The notes under the pieces: generated by a model
Seen by the model: the letters and a program-made list of their open reading frames with translations, nothing else
Databases searched by the model: none
Told to the model about the DNA's origin: nothing
Part shown: positions 34,547-43,884 of the stretch, piece after piece
Position numbering within the stretch: position 1 is the first letter of the stretch
Layout: every line of letters begins with the position of its first letter
Made by a program: the position numbers and the translations under genes
Source: JAEXZL01 sp049943125
GTDB lineage: Bacteria > Bacillota > Clostridia > Clostridiales > Clostridiaceae
Assembly (NCBI RefSeq): GCF_049943125.1
Contig: NZ_CP188040.1
Coordinates: 1,116,001-1,180,000, forward strand
Direction: 5' to 3'
DNA length: 64,000 nucleotides

Positions 34547-35305
34547 CTAGGAAATTTTACAGAAGAATCTCAGCATTTCTTTATCACAGTAGCTGAGAGA
34601 ATGATCCCCTGGGTTAACTAAAAAGCTATGAGGCACTTTTTTCTCCTCTAAAAATTCAACATAAGCCTTATTAAACCTTATGAGTCCATCCTGTTCTCCA
34701 CAGCTAATATTAATATAGGGAATTGTAGACTTATTTTTTATAAGCTTATCTAATAAATAATAAATATCATTTGCTTTATACATTTTCTCATTACAGCTCC
34801 CAAAGGCTAAATTAAGATCCTGTCTCTGTCCTCCCTTTATAAGCCTCTCATTGTCAGCCATGGACCTCAAACTTCCAGAAATACTGCATACCTCCTTAAA
34901 GCGCTCAGGATAAGTTAAAGCAAGCTTTAAGGCACCAAAGCCTCCCATGGAAAAGCCAAGAACATAGTTTTTATCCCTATCAGTGCTTAGCTTCATGGTA
35001 TTATTCAAAAACAAAGGTATTTCTGAAGAAAGTAGTTCGAAGTATTTAGGACCATAGGCCATATCTGTATAATAGCTATTGCTCATGGAGGAGCTGACTA
35101 AAATCAGCTCATGCTCCTTAGCATATGGGTAACAGCCTGTATACTCTCCAAAATCCTCTCCATCACCATTCTTCCCATGAAGGAGATAAACCACTTTTGC
35201 TTCCTGTACCCTTCCTTCTCTAATAAGCTTTTCAGGTATGTAAACTATGAGATATGCAGGCCCTTCGACAGACTTAGCTTCAAATTTAATATTAAACTTG
35301 GCCAT
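34547..35305 (-). CDS. Esterase-D/PF00756-type alpha/beta hydrolase
   Basis: 252 residues. VVYLLHGKNGDGEDFGEYTG holds the oxyanion region, VLGFSMGGFGALKLAL the G-x-S-x-G nucleophile elbow (about 115-130). CGEQDGLIRFNKAYVEF supplies Asp, and the C-terminal PGDHSLSYC supplies His, so the triad is complete. No signal peptide, therefore cytosolic. The family includes S-formylglutathione, feruloyl and acetyl-xylan esterases. In this operon it probably removes an acyl group from the imported compound. Internal gene of the operon, 22 bases after the previous stop. Confidence 0.85.
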   Translation of the reverse strand: MAKFNIKFEAKSVEGPAYLIVYIPEKLIREGRVQEAKVVYLLHGKNGDGEDFGEYTGCYPYAKEHELILVSSSMSNSYYTDMAYGPKYFELLSSEIPLFLNNTMKLSTDRDKNYVLGFSMGGFGALKLALTYPERFKEVCSISGSLRSMADNERLIKGGQRQDLNLAFGSCNEKMYKANDIYYLLDKLIKNKSTIPYINISCGEQDGLIRFNKAYVEFLEEKKVPHSFLVNPGDHSLSYCDKEMLRFFCKIS

Positions 35306-35327
35306 TTCTCTTCTCCTTCTTATACAC

Positions 35328-37427
35328 TTATAATTCCTTAACCTTTAAATCTCCAAAAAGGCTTCTTCCTAGGGCATACTTGCTATAGCCTACCATTCCA
35401 TAGCTTAAGGTGTTATCTACTGTCATTAATACCTCTTCTCCATTAATAGCTAAAGATAGCTCTGAGCCTTCAAGCGTAAAGGTAAGCTTATACTCCTTAC
35501 CAAATTCCCAAGGATATGGAGTAGAAGCTAAGGTTTTTAAACCCTTGTTATTTATGAGAATCTCTGCTCTTCCCTCTGCATTAAAGCCTGCATAATATCC
35601 TCTGATTGCTCCCTGAACTCTTGCCGCCATAAGGTGGCTTACACCACGTTCTGGTATAACACTACCCTCCAGCACTAAATCTCTAGTGAAATAATTCCCC
35701 GTTACAGCTTCGCAATGATCTACAGTTATTGCCTGCATTCTACCGTCTTCTATGGACCATGCTCCATGGTTATGAGAGAAGGGTGTTATGGAACCAAATT
35801 CCTTTCCCTGCTTAGCTATTTTTATCTCATAGGAAGCCTTACCCTTTATAATAAACTCATCAATATATAAAATACCTAAGTCCTTGTACTTGCCAGGAGA
35901 ATTTCCTTCAAATACTATTCCAATTTCATCAATCATAGCCCCATCACAATGAGGAATAGTAAATTTAATTTCCTGCCACCCTTCATCCTTAATAACCATA
36001 CCACCCAGTAAAACTTCTTCCTTCGTGGCGGTGTTTCTCACATAAGGTGATAGGTATACACTTTCTCCATTCCATCTATCTGCATAAACATAGAAGGATA
36101 CTTCCTGTCCTGAGTATGCTTTAGGAGAAAATACCGGCATATATCTTTCATCACTAAAATCAGCCCTTCTATAAAAAGGCTTATAGAAAATCTTACACTT
36201 TTTACCCCTTTCCATCCTGTCAAAAAGTACAGCCAAGGATCCCTTACCCTTATAAGCCTTATCCTCAGAGTGTTTTATGGAGCAATAAAAAGGATTAGAA
36301 ACCCTAAAATTATGGGTGGAGCCTGGCAGCTCAAAATCAAAGTAAATCTCATCCTCCTTAAAGGCTTCCTTTAACCATTCTGGTGCCTCTTCACCCTTAA
36401 GCTTGTACCCTAATAAAGCTAATTCCTTAGCATAGCTTGGCACATCTAATATATTTAGATAACCAGAAATACCAGATAGAACTATTGAGTCATTAATAGG
36501 ACTTAAGTATTCCTTCTTAATTCCATCAAGCCCACAGGCAACTCCCATGATAGTTCCCACGTTTCCAGCATTGCAGTCTGTGTCCCAGCCACACATAGTA
36601 GCAATTTCAACAGTTCTATTAAAATCACCCTCACCATATATAAGAGCTAACACACATACCCCAGCGTTAGGAATTATGTGACATACTCCCCGGTATTTAT
36701 CATAGCCCCAGTTATCCTCAAGATATTTTCTGCAGGCTCTGAAATCCTTTGGATTTTCCTTATAAAAATCAACTACAGCCTTGGTAACAGCAGCATAAGT
36801 AGAGGATTCTGGAATCACAGAAAGTCCTGCTTCAATAAGCCTCATAGGATTTCTTTCATTAAAGGCCTTTGAAATACAGGCTGCAATAAATCTAGCTCCG
36901 TAAATCCCTTCTCCGTCATGGGATACACTGGCTGCTATAGCTGCGTAGTCCGCAGCCTTATTAATATCATCTGGAAGCACGAGTCCCCAGGTATCTATAA
37001 AAATCTGTCCACCAATCTGCTCAGCAATGATTTTGCCATTTTGCTCTATAGATCCTGATTTAGGAGCTTCTATTCCATTTTTTAAATTTAAGTAGGCAGT
37101 GTGTTCTGTACTATTTCCATAGCCTCCCCACCAGAACATACCAACTTCCTCACGGGCATAGTTAAGCCAAGCATTTGCTACATGTCCAGGCTTAAGGCCC
37201 TGGCTTTGATCCTCATCGTAGAGAGCCCTTAAAAAGTAAAAGGGACCATTGGCATCATCATCGGCTGCAAAGTTAATAAAATCCTTAACATAGCCAGTGA
37301 TGTCTCCGTAGGTTCTTTCAATTCTTTCATATGTCCATATTGTTGGCTCCACCGGTGCTCCTAAACGAATACCAACATTCATTCCTAAAAAGCCACTATA
37401 GACCTTCTCCAAATAATTATCTACCAT
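35328..37427 (-). CDS. Long ADP-ribosylglycohydrolase-family protein with C-terminal beta-sandwich
   Basis: 699 residues. The N-terminal half is an ARH domain: FAADDDANGPFYFLRAL (Asp 56-58, where the usual DDT-E is partly changed) and CGWDTDCNAGNVGTIMG (about 283-299, metal motif DTD). Residues about 340-700 form a beta-rich region with VSFYVYADRWNGESVYLSPYV and SYGMVGYSKYALGRSLFGDLKV, which look like carbohydrate-binding or concanavalin-type sandwich repeats. It lacks a signal peptide. It probably acts on a larger substrate than the 328-residue homologue; catalytic details are uncertain because the first motif lacks Thr-Glu. Second-last ARH of the operon; the 67-base gap upstream contains a strong hairpin. 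Confidence 0.78.
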   Translation of the reverse strand: MVDNYLEKVYSGFLGMNVGIRLGAPVEPTIWTYERIERTYGDITGYVKDFINFAADDDANGPFYFLRALYDEDQSQGLKPGHVANAWLNYAREEVGMFWWGGYGNSTEHTAYLNLKNGIEAPKSGSIEQNGKIIAEQIGGQIFIDTWGLVLPDDINKAADYAAIAASVSHDGEGIYGARFIAACISKAFNERNPMRLIEAGLSVIPESSTYAAVTKAVVDFYKENPKDFRACRKYLEDNWGYDKYRGVCHIIPNAGVCVLALIYGEGDFNRTVEIATMCGWDTDCNAGNVGTIMGVACGLDGIKKEYLSPINDSIVLSGISGYLNILDVPSYAKELALLGYKLKGEEAPEWLKEAFKEDEIYFDFELPGSTHNFRVSNPFYCSIKHSEDKAYKGKGSLAVLFDRMERGKKCKIFYKPFYRRADFSDERYMPVFSPKAYSGQEVSFYVYADRWNGESVYLSPYVRNTATKEEVLLGGMVIKDEGWQEIKFTIPHCDGAMIDEIGIVFEGNSPGKYKDLGILYIDEFIIKGKASYEIKIAKQGKEFGSITPFSHNHGAWSIEDGRMQAITVDHCEAVTGNYFTRDLVLEGSVIPERGVSHLMAARVQGAIRGYYAGFNAEGRAEILINNKGLKTLASTPYPWEFGKEYKLTFTLEGSELSLAINGEEVLMTVDNTLSYGMVGYSKYALGRSLFGDLKVKEL

Positions 37428-37451
37428 AGTTTAAGGCTCCTCTCTTATATT

Positions 37452-37479
37452 AAGAGCGGCAAGATGTATTGCCGCTCTT
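37452..37479. other. Strong intra-operon hairpin
   Basis: AAGAGCGGCAA and TTGCCGCTCTT form a perfect 11-base stem around GATGTA between the binding-lipoprotein gene and the long hydrolase gene. There is no good U-run on the minus strand, so it looks more like an RNA stabiliser or partial terminator that lets the transporter genes be expressed at a higher level than the enzymes. Confidence 0.65.
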
Positions 37480-37494
37480 TTGTTTTTGTATCCT

Positions 37495-38967
37495 CTATTT
37501 TAATTCCTCTGCTAGGTATTCACTAAAGGTATCTCCTCCAGCTTCATTCCATTTTTCTACAAACTCATCAAAGGCACTTACTGGCTTAACTCCTCTGATA
37601 ATATCTGAGGCATATTCCTTGTAAAGAGATATCATAGCATCCCATTGTGGAGATAGCTCTGAAGGAATAAGAACATTAATATCTTCGTAATAATATTCTC
37701 CTGCCTTCTTTAAGGAATCATTAGCAGCTTCCCCCATTAAGGGCTCTGCCAGGGCTGGTGTTGGTTCAAACTTATAGGTAGTTTCCCAAAATCTTGCATA
37801 CCACTCTGGGAACTTGTCTGTATAAACTACCTTATCCCCTTCCACATTATAATGAACTCCCTCTAATCCCAGCTTATCTATTTTCTGACCTTCAGGGCTT
37901 GCCATAAATTCAAGAACTTCAAAAGCAGCATCCTTAACCTCTGACTGAGCATTAATAGCAAAGCCTCTAGTTTCCTTTGTTACATCAATTGAGGTATAAG
38001 CCTGAGAAACTCCCTTCGCTGGCGGAAGCACTACAAGCTCTGCTGCCTCTCCTTGAGTCTGTACCATTTTATTATTGTAGATATCGATTACTTTACCTGC
38101 AGTACCAGCTATGAAGGCAGCTTTTCCTTCATAGAAAGCTTGCTCCATTGTATCCCAGGCATTAGTTACATAAGCTGGATCTATTAACCCTTCTTTATAA
38201 AGCTTTGCATAAAACTCAAGCTTATCCTTCTCAAACTCTGTTGCCTTGGAAAATACCCATTTCCCATCAACCTCCATTACCGTGGAGGTAACGCCAAAGG
38301 CATGATTAAATACGCTATCTAATCTGGTTAAATCACCATCAGAGGTTGTAGCAAAATCTGCTAATTTCTTATCTACTATTTCTTTAAAGAATTTATAATA
38401 ATTATCAGTTGTCGGATCTTCTATAAGTGCAGAATAGCTCTCAGTCTTCTCTGCTATATCCTTTCTGACTACTGGAGTGCTTACTCTTGCAGGTGCAAGC
38501 CATAAGAGATATGGGTAATTCTTCATTCTTTCCACATTATGCTTCTCCATTAGTACTTTAACATGGGTAGACTTCTCAATATATGGTGTTAGGTCTTCAA
38601 GCATACCATCACTAGCTATAGCATTATCCCCTCCTTGAAAATATATAATATCTGGGGATATCTGTCCGGTTCTGAATGCTAGAGGAACAGCTTCACCATA
38701 GGTTCCTGTAGGGGCCTCAATAAACTCCAGGTCTATATAGCTTCCATTAGCCTCTAGACCCTTTTCTATAGCTTCTACCATTTCAGGGATATTTTCGTCT
38801 GTAGGATTAACATCCTTCAATACAATTGATACCTTCACAGGACTTTCCTTAGTACCACTTCCTGAGGAACCGGGATTTTTTCCTTCTCCATCCTTGCCAC
38901 AGCCGGATAGGACCCCTAGGCTCACTACACTTACTAAGAGTAGTGCTAATATTTTTTTCATCTTCAA
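37495..38967 (-). CDS. Sugar-type extracellular solute-binding lipoprotein
   Basis: 490 residues with a lipoprotein signal ending VLSGCGKDG (Cys about 23) and a Gly/Ser linker. The mature part has the two-lobe family 1 fold, with IYFQGGDNAIASDGMLEDLTPYIEKS (about 115-140, an N-to-C-lobe crossing typical of CUT1 proteins such as LplA/YtcQ) and WSAIAGTAG-type hinge sequence. It would capture an oligosaccharide or glycosylated compound. Together with two permeases but no ATPase, it must rely on a shared ATPase such as MsmX, as in Bacillus. ATG follows GGGAGG. Confidence 0.88.
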   Translation of the reverse strand: MKMKKILALLLVSVVSLGVLSGCGKDGEGKNPGSSGSGTKESPVKVSIVLKDVNPTDENIPEMVEAIEKGLEANGSYIDLEFIEAPTGTYGEAVPLAFRTGQISPDIIYFQGGDNAIASDGMLEDLTPYIEKSTHVKVLMEKHNVERMKNYPYLLWLAPARVSTPVVRKDIAEKTESYSALIEDPTTDNYYKFFKEIVDKKLADFATTSDGDLTRLDSVFNHAFGVTSTVMEVDGKWVFSKATEFEKDKLEFYAKLYKEGLIDPAYVTNAWDTMEQAFYEGKAAFIAGTAGKVIDIYNNKMVQTQGEAAELVVLPPAKGVSQAYTSIDVTKETRGFAINAQSEVKDAAFEVLEFMASPEGQKIDKLGLEGVHYNVEGDKVVYTDKFPEWYARFWETTYKFEPTPALAEPLMGEAANDSLKKAGEYYYEDINVLIPSELSPQWDAMISLYKEYASDIIRGVKPVSAFDEFVEKWNEAGGDTFSEYLAEELK

Positions 38968-38984
38968 TCCTCCCTTTGATCTAT

Positions 38985-39932
38985 TTATTCTTTAACTCCT
39001 CCAACCATAATGTCCCCAGTATAAAATTTAAGGACTAATGGATAGAGTAATAAAATCGGTATTATAGCTACAATGATGGTAGCGTACTTAAGGGCATTGT
39101 AATCTAATCTCGCCAGCTCATTGTAGTTGAATAGGTTCTGTGCTCCAATTAAGGTAGCATTGTCCTCTAGAACTATAAACTGCCTAAGAATAACCTGAAG
39201 AGTTGTCTTCTTAGCACTGGTAATATAAATACCAGCCTTAAAATATTCATTCCATCTGACTACTGCATAAAACATAGTGATGGTTGCTATACCTGCCTTT
39301 GACAGGGGGTACACTATCCTAAAAAGCATTTTTAAGTGACCACAGCCATCTATTTCTGCTGCTTCAAACATTTCTCTTGGCACCTCATTGAAGAATCTCA
39401 TCATTATAATGAGATAATAAACATTTACAGCATTTACAAGTATTACAGACCACTGGCTTCCCATAAGTCCAATATCCTTAATTACTAAATACTCAGGCAC
39501 AAGCCCTGGGTCAAAGAGCATCATAAATATCAGGAAAACCATTATGGCTTTTTTAAATACAAGCTTTGGTCTTGTGAGGACATAAGCAGCAGTGGTGGTT
39601 AAAAGAACATTTATTAAGGTTCCTACTACAGTTATAAATATAGAATTAAGCAGCGCTGGCACCAAAACTGGATGGCTTAAAATAACCTTATAGTTTATTA
39701 AATTAAGCTTCTTAGGTATTATAGCTAAGCCTGACATAGATGCGGATTCCGAGGGGTCTGAAAGGGATACCGCTAGAATATTTAATAGGGGTATTATCAT
39801 TGTGAGGGTTAACAGGAAAAAGATAATCACAAGTAAAAGCTGATAGATACTAAAATTTTTAATCATTCCTCTTACAGTATCCTTAAAGCTCTTTTTGTAT
39901 ATAACCTCTTTCTTTTCTCTAATATTAAGCAT
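38985..39932 (-). CDS. CUT1 carbohydrate ABC permease (YtcP/LplC type)
   Basis: 315 residues, six spans. EAAEIDGCGHLKMLFRIVYPLS (about 210-231) is the EAA coupling motif. The N-terminal TMIIPLLNILAVSLSDPSESASMSGLAIIPKKLNLINY is typical of the LplC/YtcP subfamily. Two-base gap from the other permease. No ATPase gene in the operon. Confidence 0.9.
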   Translation of the reverse strand: MLNIREKKEVIYKKSFKDTVRGMIKNFSIYQLLLVIIFFLLTLTMIIPLLNILAVSLSDPSESASMSGLAIIPKKLNLINYKVILSHPVLVPALLNSIFITVVGTLINVLLTTTAAYVLTRPKLVFKKAIMVFLIFMMLFDPGLVPEYLVIKDIGLMGSQWSVILVNAVNVYYLIIMMRFFNEVPREMFEAAEIDGCGHLKMLFRIVYPLSKAGIATITMFYAVVRWNEYFKAGIYITSAKKTTLQVILRQFIVLEDNATLIGAQNLFNYNELARLDYNALKYATIIVAIIPILLLYPLVLKFYTGDIMVGGVKE

Positions 39933-39933
39933 G

Positions 39934-40845
39934 CTACCACACCCCCGTTCCAGTTAGCTTTTTTGAGGTTATATGAGTGACAAGTACCAGGAAGACTCCC
40001 ACAATTCCTTTAAGAACACCTACGGCTGTACCTAAAGAATACTGACCATTTATTATTCCTAAGCGATATATATAGGTATCTAAAATATCAATCCTGCTGT
40101 TAACAGCATCATTAGTAAAGTTCAGCACTTGGTCAAAGCCTGCATTTAAGAAAAAGCCTAAATTTAATATGAACATAGTAACCATTGGAATTACAAGCGC
40201 CGGAATAACAATGTATTTAACAATATTAAATCTATTGGCTCCATCTATTTTTGCTGCCTCATAGATGCTTGGACTAATTGATATAATCGCGGCAAAGTAA
40301 ATTATTGAATCCCAGCCAATACTTCTCCAGGCTTCGGAAAAAAGCAGTACCCATCTGATTGAATCCTTGTCCGTCATAAAATCTACCGAAGGAAGATTAA
40401 ATATGCTTAGCACTTCATTGACAGCACCACCATAAGGTGACAGTATTGCAATCCAGATACCTGCAATAACAACCCAAGATAAAAAGTGTGGTAGAAAGGA
40501 TATAACCTGCACATACTTTCTAAAACGATTACTTCTTATCTCAGATAAAAGTATCGCAAAGAGTACAACAAATGGGAAAAGCAGAATATATTTCATAAAG
40601 CTTATTATAAGTGTATTAGTTAATATATCCTTTATCTGTGGTGATTTAAAAACTAGCTCAAAATATTTAAATCCTTGAAACTCCCAAGGTCCAAAGGCCT
40701 TATAGTCATAAAAAGCTAGTCTCATATTGATGATGGGCCATAATCTAAATATGATAAAATAAAGCAGGGTTGGGAAAATCAGAAGATAGAGAACGCGATC
40801 CTTTTTCATCTGACCTAAAGTCTTATTAAATCTTCCTTTACTCAA
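39934..40845 (-). CDS. CUT1 carbohydrate ABC permease (LplB type)
   Basis: 303 residues, six spans; YEAAKIDGANRFNIVKYIVIP is the EAA motif (about 195-215). N-terminal LIFPTLLYFIIFRLWPIINMRLAFYDYKAFGPWEFQGF is the LplB-like entry. Forms the channel with the neighbouring permease. GGAGGGAGAAG precedes the ATG. Confidence 0.9.
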   Translation of the reverse strand: MSKGRFNKTLGQMKKDRVLYLLIFPTLLYFIIFRLWPIINMRLAFYDYKAFGPWEFQGFKYFELVFKSPQIKDILTNTLIISFMKYILLFPFVVLFAILLSEIRSNRFRKYVQVISFLPHFLSWVVIAGIWIAILSPYGGAVNEVLSIFNLPSVDFMTDKDSIRWVLLFSEAWRSIGWDSIIYFAAIISISPSIYEAAKIDGANRFNIVKYIVIPALVIPMVTMFILNLGFFLNAGFDQVLNFTNDAVNSRIDILDTYIYRLGIINGQYSLGTAVGVLKGIVGVFLVLVTHITSKKLTGTGVW

Positions 40846-40859
40846 AGCTTCTCCCTCCT

Positions 40860-41171
40860 TTATGGGATAATTAGGTCAAGTAGAGGTGCATGCTGTTGTG
40901 CTCCATACACATCTCTATCAAAGGCAGTGCCTGAGGATACATTCCTATTAAAGGTAACCTTTATCCCTAAGGCTTTATGGAAAAAAACCAATTCAGTGAT
41001 TTCATCAATTCTTAGCTTATAAAGAGCTGCGATATTATCACGAGTAAAATATCCTGATGCTAATGTCCTCTCATAGCTCTCCTCATCCTCAAAAAGCACG
41101 TCCAAGGTTATTGAAAAAGGGCCACTATTTTTACTCCTCAGGACCTTTGCTAGATTTTTTAATTTATCCAT
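40860..41171 (-). CDS. DUF4387-family protein
   Basis: 103 residues from ATG 41171, which has GGAGGT nine bases upstream; a longer frame starting at 41216 would overlap the previous gene by 53 bases. MDKLKNLAKVLRSKNSGPFSITLDVLFEDEESYE is the DUF4387 entry, and it contains ALGIKVTFNRNVSSGTAFDRDVYGAQQHAPLLDL near the end. This family is nearly always encoded with DUF1446/AtuA-like proteins, as here (the start overlaps the upstream stop by eight bases). No enzymatic activity is established. Probably a small subunit of the AtuA-like enzyme. Confidence 0.8.
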   Translation of the reverse strand: MDKLKNLAKVLRSKNSGPFSITLDVLFEDEESYERTLASGYFTRDNIAALYKLRIDEITELVFFHKALGIKVTFNRNVSSGTAFDRDVYGAQQHAPLLDLIIP

Positions 41172-42534
41172 TGTGTACCTCCAAATACTCAATTGGGAAT
41201 AGCTCCTTACCGCCATTAACCTTCATAAGATGATATATGCTGAATTCATATACCGGTCCGAACTCTACATCACTGGGTGCAAAAGGAAATGCCAGATTCC
41301 CCGAGGTGGACTTTCTACCCTCATAGCCATAATGCATAAAGGTTGAACGTACTGAGCTGCAGATGATACTGGCAAGCTCCTGACTCTTAGCTAAAACCTC
41401 AAAGAGAACACCAACCTCATGAGTCTTCTCTAGAGAAGGTTCTAATTCACCCATAACTCCATCTATTCCATAGTTAATAAAGTTTATTTTAAAATCCTCC
41501 TGATGTAGCTCAGAAAAATACTCTCTAACTCCTGCTTCTACCAAGGCTTCTACCTCTGAGAGCTTATCTATAAGTATTGGATCCCTTATTCCTGCCACTA
41601 CAAAGGTTCTATAAAGAAGCTTTCTAGCACCTTCAAGCTTAATGTAATAGCCCTTACTTTTCTCAAGCTTACTGCCCCTTACTCTAACTGTGCGGGAATC
41701 CACCTCCTGAAAATCACAAGCTTCGAGATCTAAGATAATGCCTGGACCCTTCAAGATGTAAGGATGGTCTTTCTCATAAAAGGTATGAGCTGCGACAGTT
41801 ATGGGTGTACATCTTCTTTCTGGGTTTGTTGGATAAATACAAAAGCTATCTTCCTCTAAAACCCCCATTATACAGTCTTTAGTTGTTCCAGGCTCTGCAC
41901 AAAGTGCTCCACACTCAAGAATTTTACCTAAATGATAGGACAAGGCTTCATCAAACCCCTTATATATCCCTACGGCAGCAAAAGGTGCTGGGTCATAAGC
42001 CCTTCCACAAACTATGATTTCTGCTCCATTTTCTAGAGCTTCTAATATAGGCTCTACCCCCATTTGTGCTACTACGGAAGCTGTATCCTCTACTATACTC
42101 TCCTCAAGCTGTGGAATGTTGCTTCCCATAGGCTCAACTTCTCCAAGTTTAATGGCCTCCTTGATTCTATCCTTCTGTATGTCTGCCCAAATCACCGCTA
42201 GCCTTGAAGAAAGCTTTTCCTCTTTCAATATCTCCTTTATTATGTTCATAGTCCACTCTACATGAACTCTGCCTCCAGAGCCTCCAGCAGAGCCTATTAT
42301 CAATGGTATATTTAAGCTTCTGCTTCCTTTAATCAAAAGATACAAATCCTTTTTACATGCCATTCTGCTTACTATAGACACACCAGCTCCAAGCTTATGT
42401 GGTCCTGCATCTGTGGAGCCTGCATCAACCACTATAGCATCAGGCCTGTCTTCTAAGGCCTTTAAGAAGGATTCCTTAGGAAAGCCATAGCCTAATATCC
42501 CACAGGGTGAAAGTATCTTTAAAGTCCTTCCCAT
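41164..42534 (-). CDS. AtuA-like (DUF1446) family protein, catabolic
   Basis: 456 residues. LKILSPCGILGYGFP and IVVDAGSTDAGPHKLGAG (about 34-51) with IGSAGGSGGRVHVEW (about 81-95) are typical AtuA N-terminal domain blocks; GMSGRAYDPAPFA-type sequence (CGRAYDPAPFAA, about 175-186) also fits. AtuA belongs to acyclic terpene (citronellol) catabolism in Pseudomonas, but many firmicute homologues lie in operons of unknown substrate and pair with DUF4387, as here. First gene of the nine-gene operon, about 100 bases after the GntR gene and directly under its operator. ATG with GGGAGGT. Confidence 0.82.
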   Translation of the reverse strand: MGRTLKILSPCGILGYGFPKESFLKALEDRPDAIVVDAGSTDAGPHKLGAGVSIVSRMACKKDLYLLIKGSRSLNIPLIIGSAGGSGGRVHVEWTMNIIKEILKEEKLSSRLAVIWADIQKDRIKEAIKLGEVEPMGSNIPQLEESIVEDTASVVAQMGVEPILEALENGAEIIVCGRAYDPAPFAAVGIYKGFDEALSYHLGKILECGALCAEPGTTKDCIMGVLEEDSFCIYPTNPERRCTPITVAAHTFYEKDHPYILKGPGIILDLEACDFQEVDSRTVRVRGSKLEKSKGYYIKLEGARKLLYRTFVVAGIRDPILIDKLSEVEALVEAGVREYFSELHQEDFKINFINYGIDGVMGELEPSLEKTHEVGVLFEVLAKSQELASIICSSVRSTFMHYGYEGRKSTSGNLAFPFAPSDVEFGPVYEFSIYHLMKVNGGKELFPIEYLEVHNG

Positions 42535-42588
42535 TTCATACCTCCCACTAAGTTATTTTTGATATCAGATAAAAAATCAATTGTTTTA

Positions 42589-42599
42589 TTGTTTAACAA
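42589..42599 (-). promoter_or_regulatory. FadR-type GntR operator in front of the catabolic operon
   Basis: TTGTTTAACAA fits the TNGTNNNACNA half-site pair of FadR-subfamily regulators. It is embedded in a longer block (TTTTATTGTTTAACAA and then AATAAAA) also found in front of the GntR gene at 43442, so the same protein probably binds both. Confidence 0.7.
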
Positions 42600-42636
42600 T
42601 TTACCCTAAAAATAAAAGTAAATATTCTATCTTACT

Positions 42637-43323
42637 TTATATTTTGCTTTCAGAAATAGTAGCTCTAACCTTTCTCAAATGGAAGCTTAAAGCCTCCCTA
42701 GCTGCATCCTTATCTCTATCAGCTATAGCAGTGATTAATGCCTTATGTTCTTTAATAATCTCCTGCCTTCTTTCAATATTTTTATTGCTCTTCTCCCCTA
42801 GCTCTCTAATCAGATCATAATAGGATTCTATAAAATTACTAAGAAGAAGATTTTTTGTTAGCTCAGCAATCTTCAAGTGAAAATTATAGTCTATAATACT
42901 ATAATTTTTATCCTCTGGATTAACTGAGTTGATGTAATCTACTATAGCCTGAATATCACTATCCTTCCCTCTCTCAACTGCTAGCTCTACGGTACGGAGC
43001 TCTAACGCCTCCCTCAGCTCAATAAGATCCATATATGTAGCATTTTTTAAGGATTCTATCACAGAGGTAGAAGCCTTTTCATATTCCTCTAGCTCCCTAA
43101 TATAGGTTCCATCCTTCGGCTTCCTGCTTATAAAGCCCTGAAATTGTAATATGGTAAGAGCTTCTCTAAGTATCCCTCTACTTACCCCCAGCTGCTCTGC
43201 AAATACATTTTCTGCTGGAAGCTTATCTCCTGGTTTTAACTCTCCTTTTTCCATTAAGCTAATTATTTCATTAACTACAACCTCCGAAAGGTTTTGTGAC
43301 TTAACAGGTTTAAACATATCCAT
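42637..43323 (-). CDS. GntR/FadR-family transcription regulator (FCD domain)
   Basis: 228 residues. Winged-helix domain at about 10-75 (LKPGDKLPAENVFAEQLGVSRGILREALTIL) followed by an all-helical FCD effector domain; ELREALELRTVELAVERG (about 100-118) and metal-binding His/Asp positions (YNFHLKIAELTKN) are present. FCD regulators usually bind carboxylates or sugar acids and act as repressors released by ligand. It stands in front of, and transcribes toward, the AtuA operon; operators lie on both sides. A third partial operator, TTGTTTAACGT, is at 43487. Confidence 0.9.
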   Translation of the reverse strand: MDMFKPVKSQNLSEVVVNEIISLMEKGELKPGDKLPAENVFAEQLGVSRGILREALTILQFQGFISRKPKDGTYIRELEEYEKASTSVIESLKNATYMDLIELREALELRTVELAVERGKDSDIQAIVDYINSVNPEDKNYSIIDYNFHLKIAELTKNLLLSNFIESYYDLIRELGEKSNKNIERRQEIIKEHKALITAIADRDKDAAREALSFHLRKVRATISESKI

Positions 43324-43441
43324 CCCCCATTGAACTAACTACTTCCTAAATTAATCCTCAAAAAAATATAAATTAAATATGATTAATGATTTTTATTCAC
43401 AGCAAGCTTATAAAAGTTAATTTATTAGTCATATTGTTTTA

Positions 43442-43497
43442 TTGTTTAACAAATAACTATAAAAATAAAACTCTTTACTCCAGAGTTTGTTTAACGT
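43442..43497 (-). promoter_or_regulatory. Autoregulatory GntR operator region
   Basis: TTGTTTAACAA at 43442-43452 matches the site at 42589; TTGTTTAACGT at 43487-43497 is a related near copy. Both lie upstream of the GntR gene. Confidence 0.65.
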
Positions 43498-43630
43498 TTA
43501 CATATAATATATCACACAACTATTTTCCTTTCAATGTAAAATTATGAATATTATAATAATTAAAATAAAATAATGTATTTTTTATAATTATAGTTATTTA
43601 TGTAATTTATTTTATAAAAAATTGATAGTG

Positions 43631-43732
43631 TAGTAAAAAATAGCTAAGAAGTAAGAGCTAAGGGCTAAGAGTTGAAAGATAAAAGATAGGTAGGAAGTAA
43701 AAAGTAAGAGCTAAGAGCTGAAAAGAAGGATA
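43631..43732 (+). repeat. Purine-rich degenerate repeat array 2
   Basis: Words such as TAGCTAAGAAGTAAGAG, CTAAGGGCTAAGAGTTGAA and GTAAGAGCTAAGAGCTGAA recur. Lies upstream of the aldolase gene, with array 3 on its other side. Confidence 0.8.
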
Positions 43733-43884
43733 ACATAAAGAAATAGCTGGGAAATGGAGAGGATGTAAACATAAAAAAACTTGAAGTCGGATGATAAATA
43801 GCCATTAATAAGTAAATAATTATTATTATATTAATATTTAAATATATAAAGAATCACTTATTAGTGATATATAATTATAAGGGG

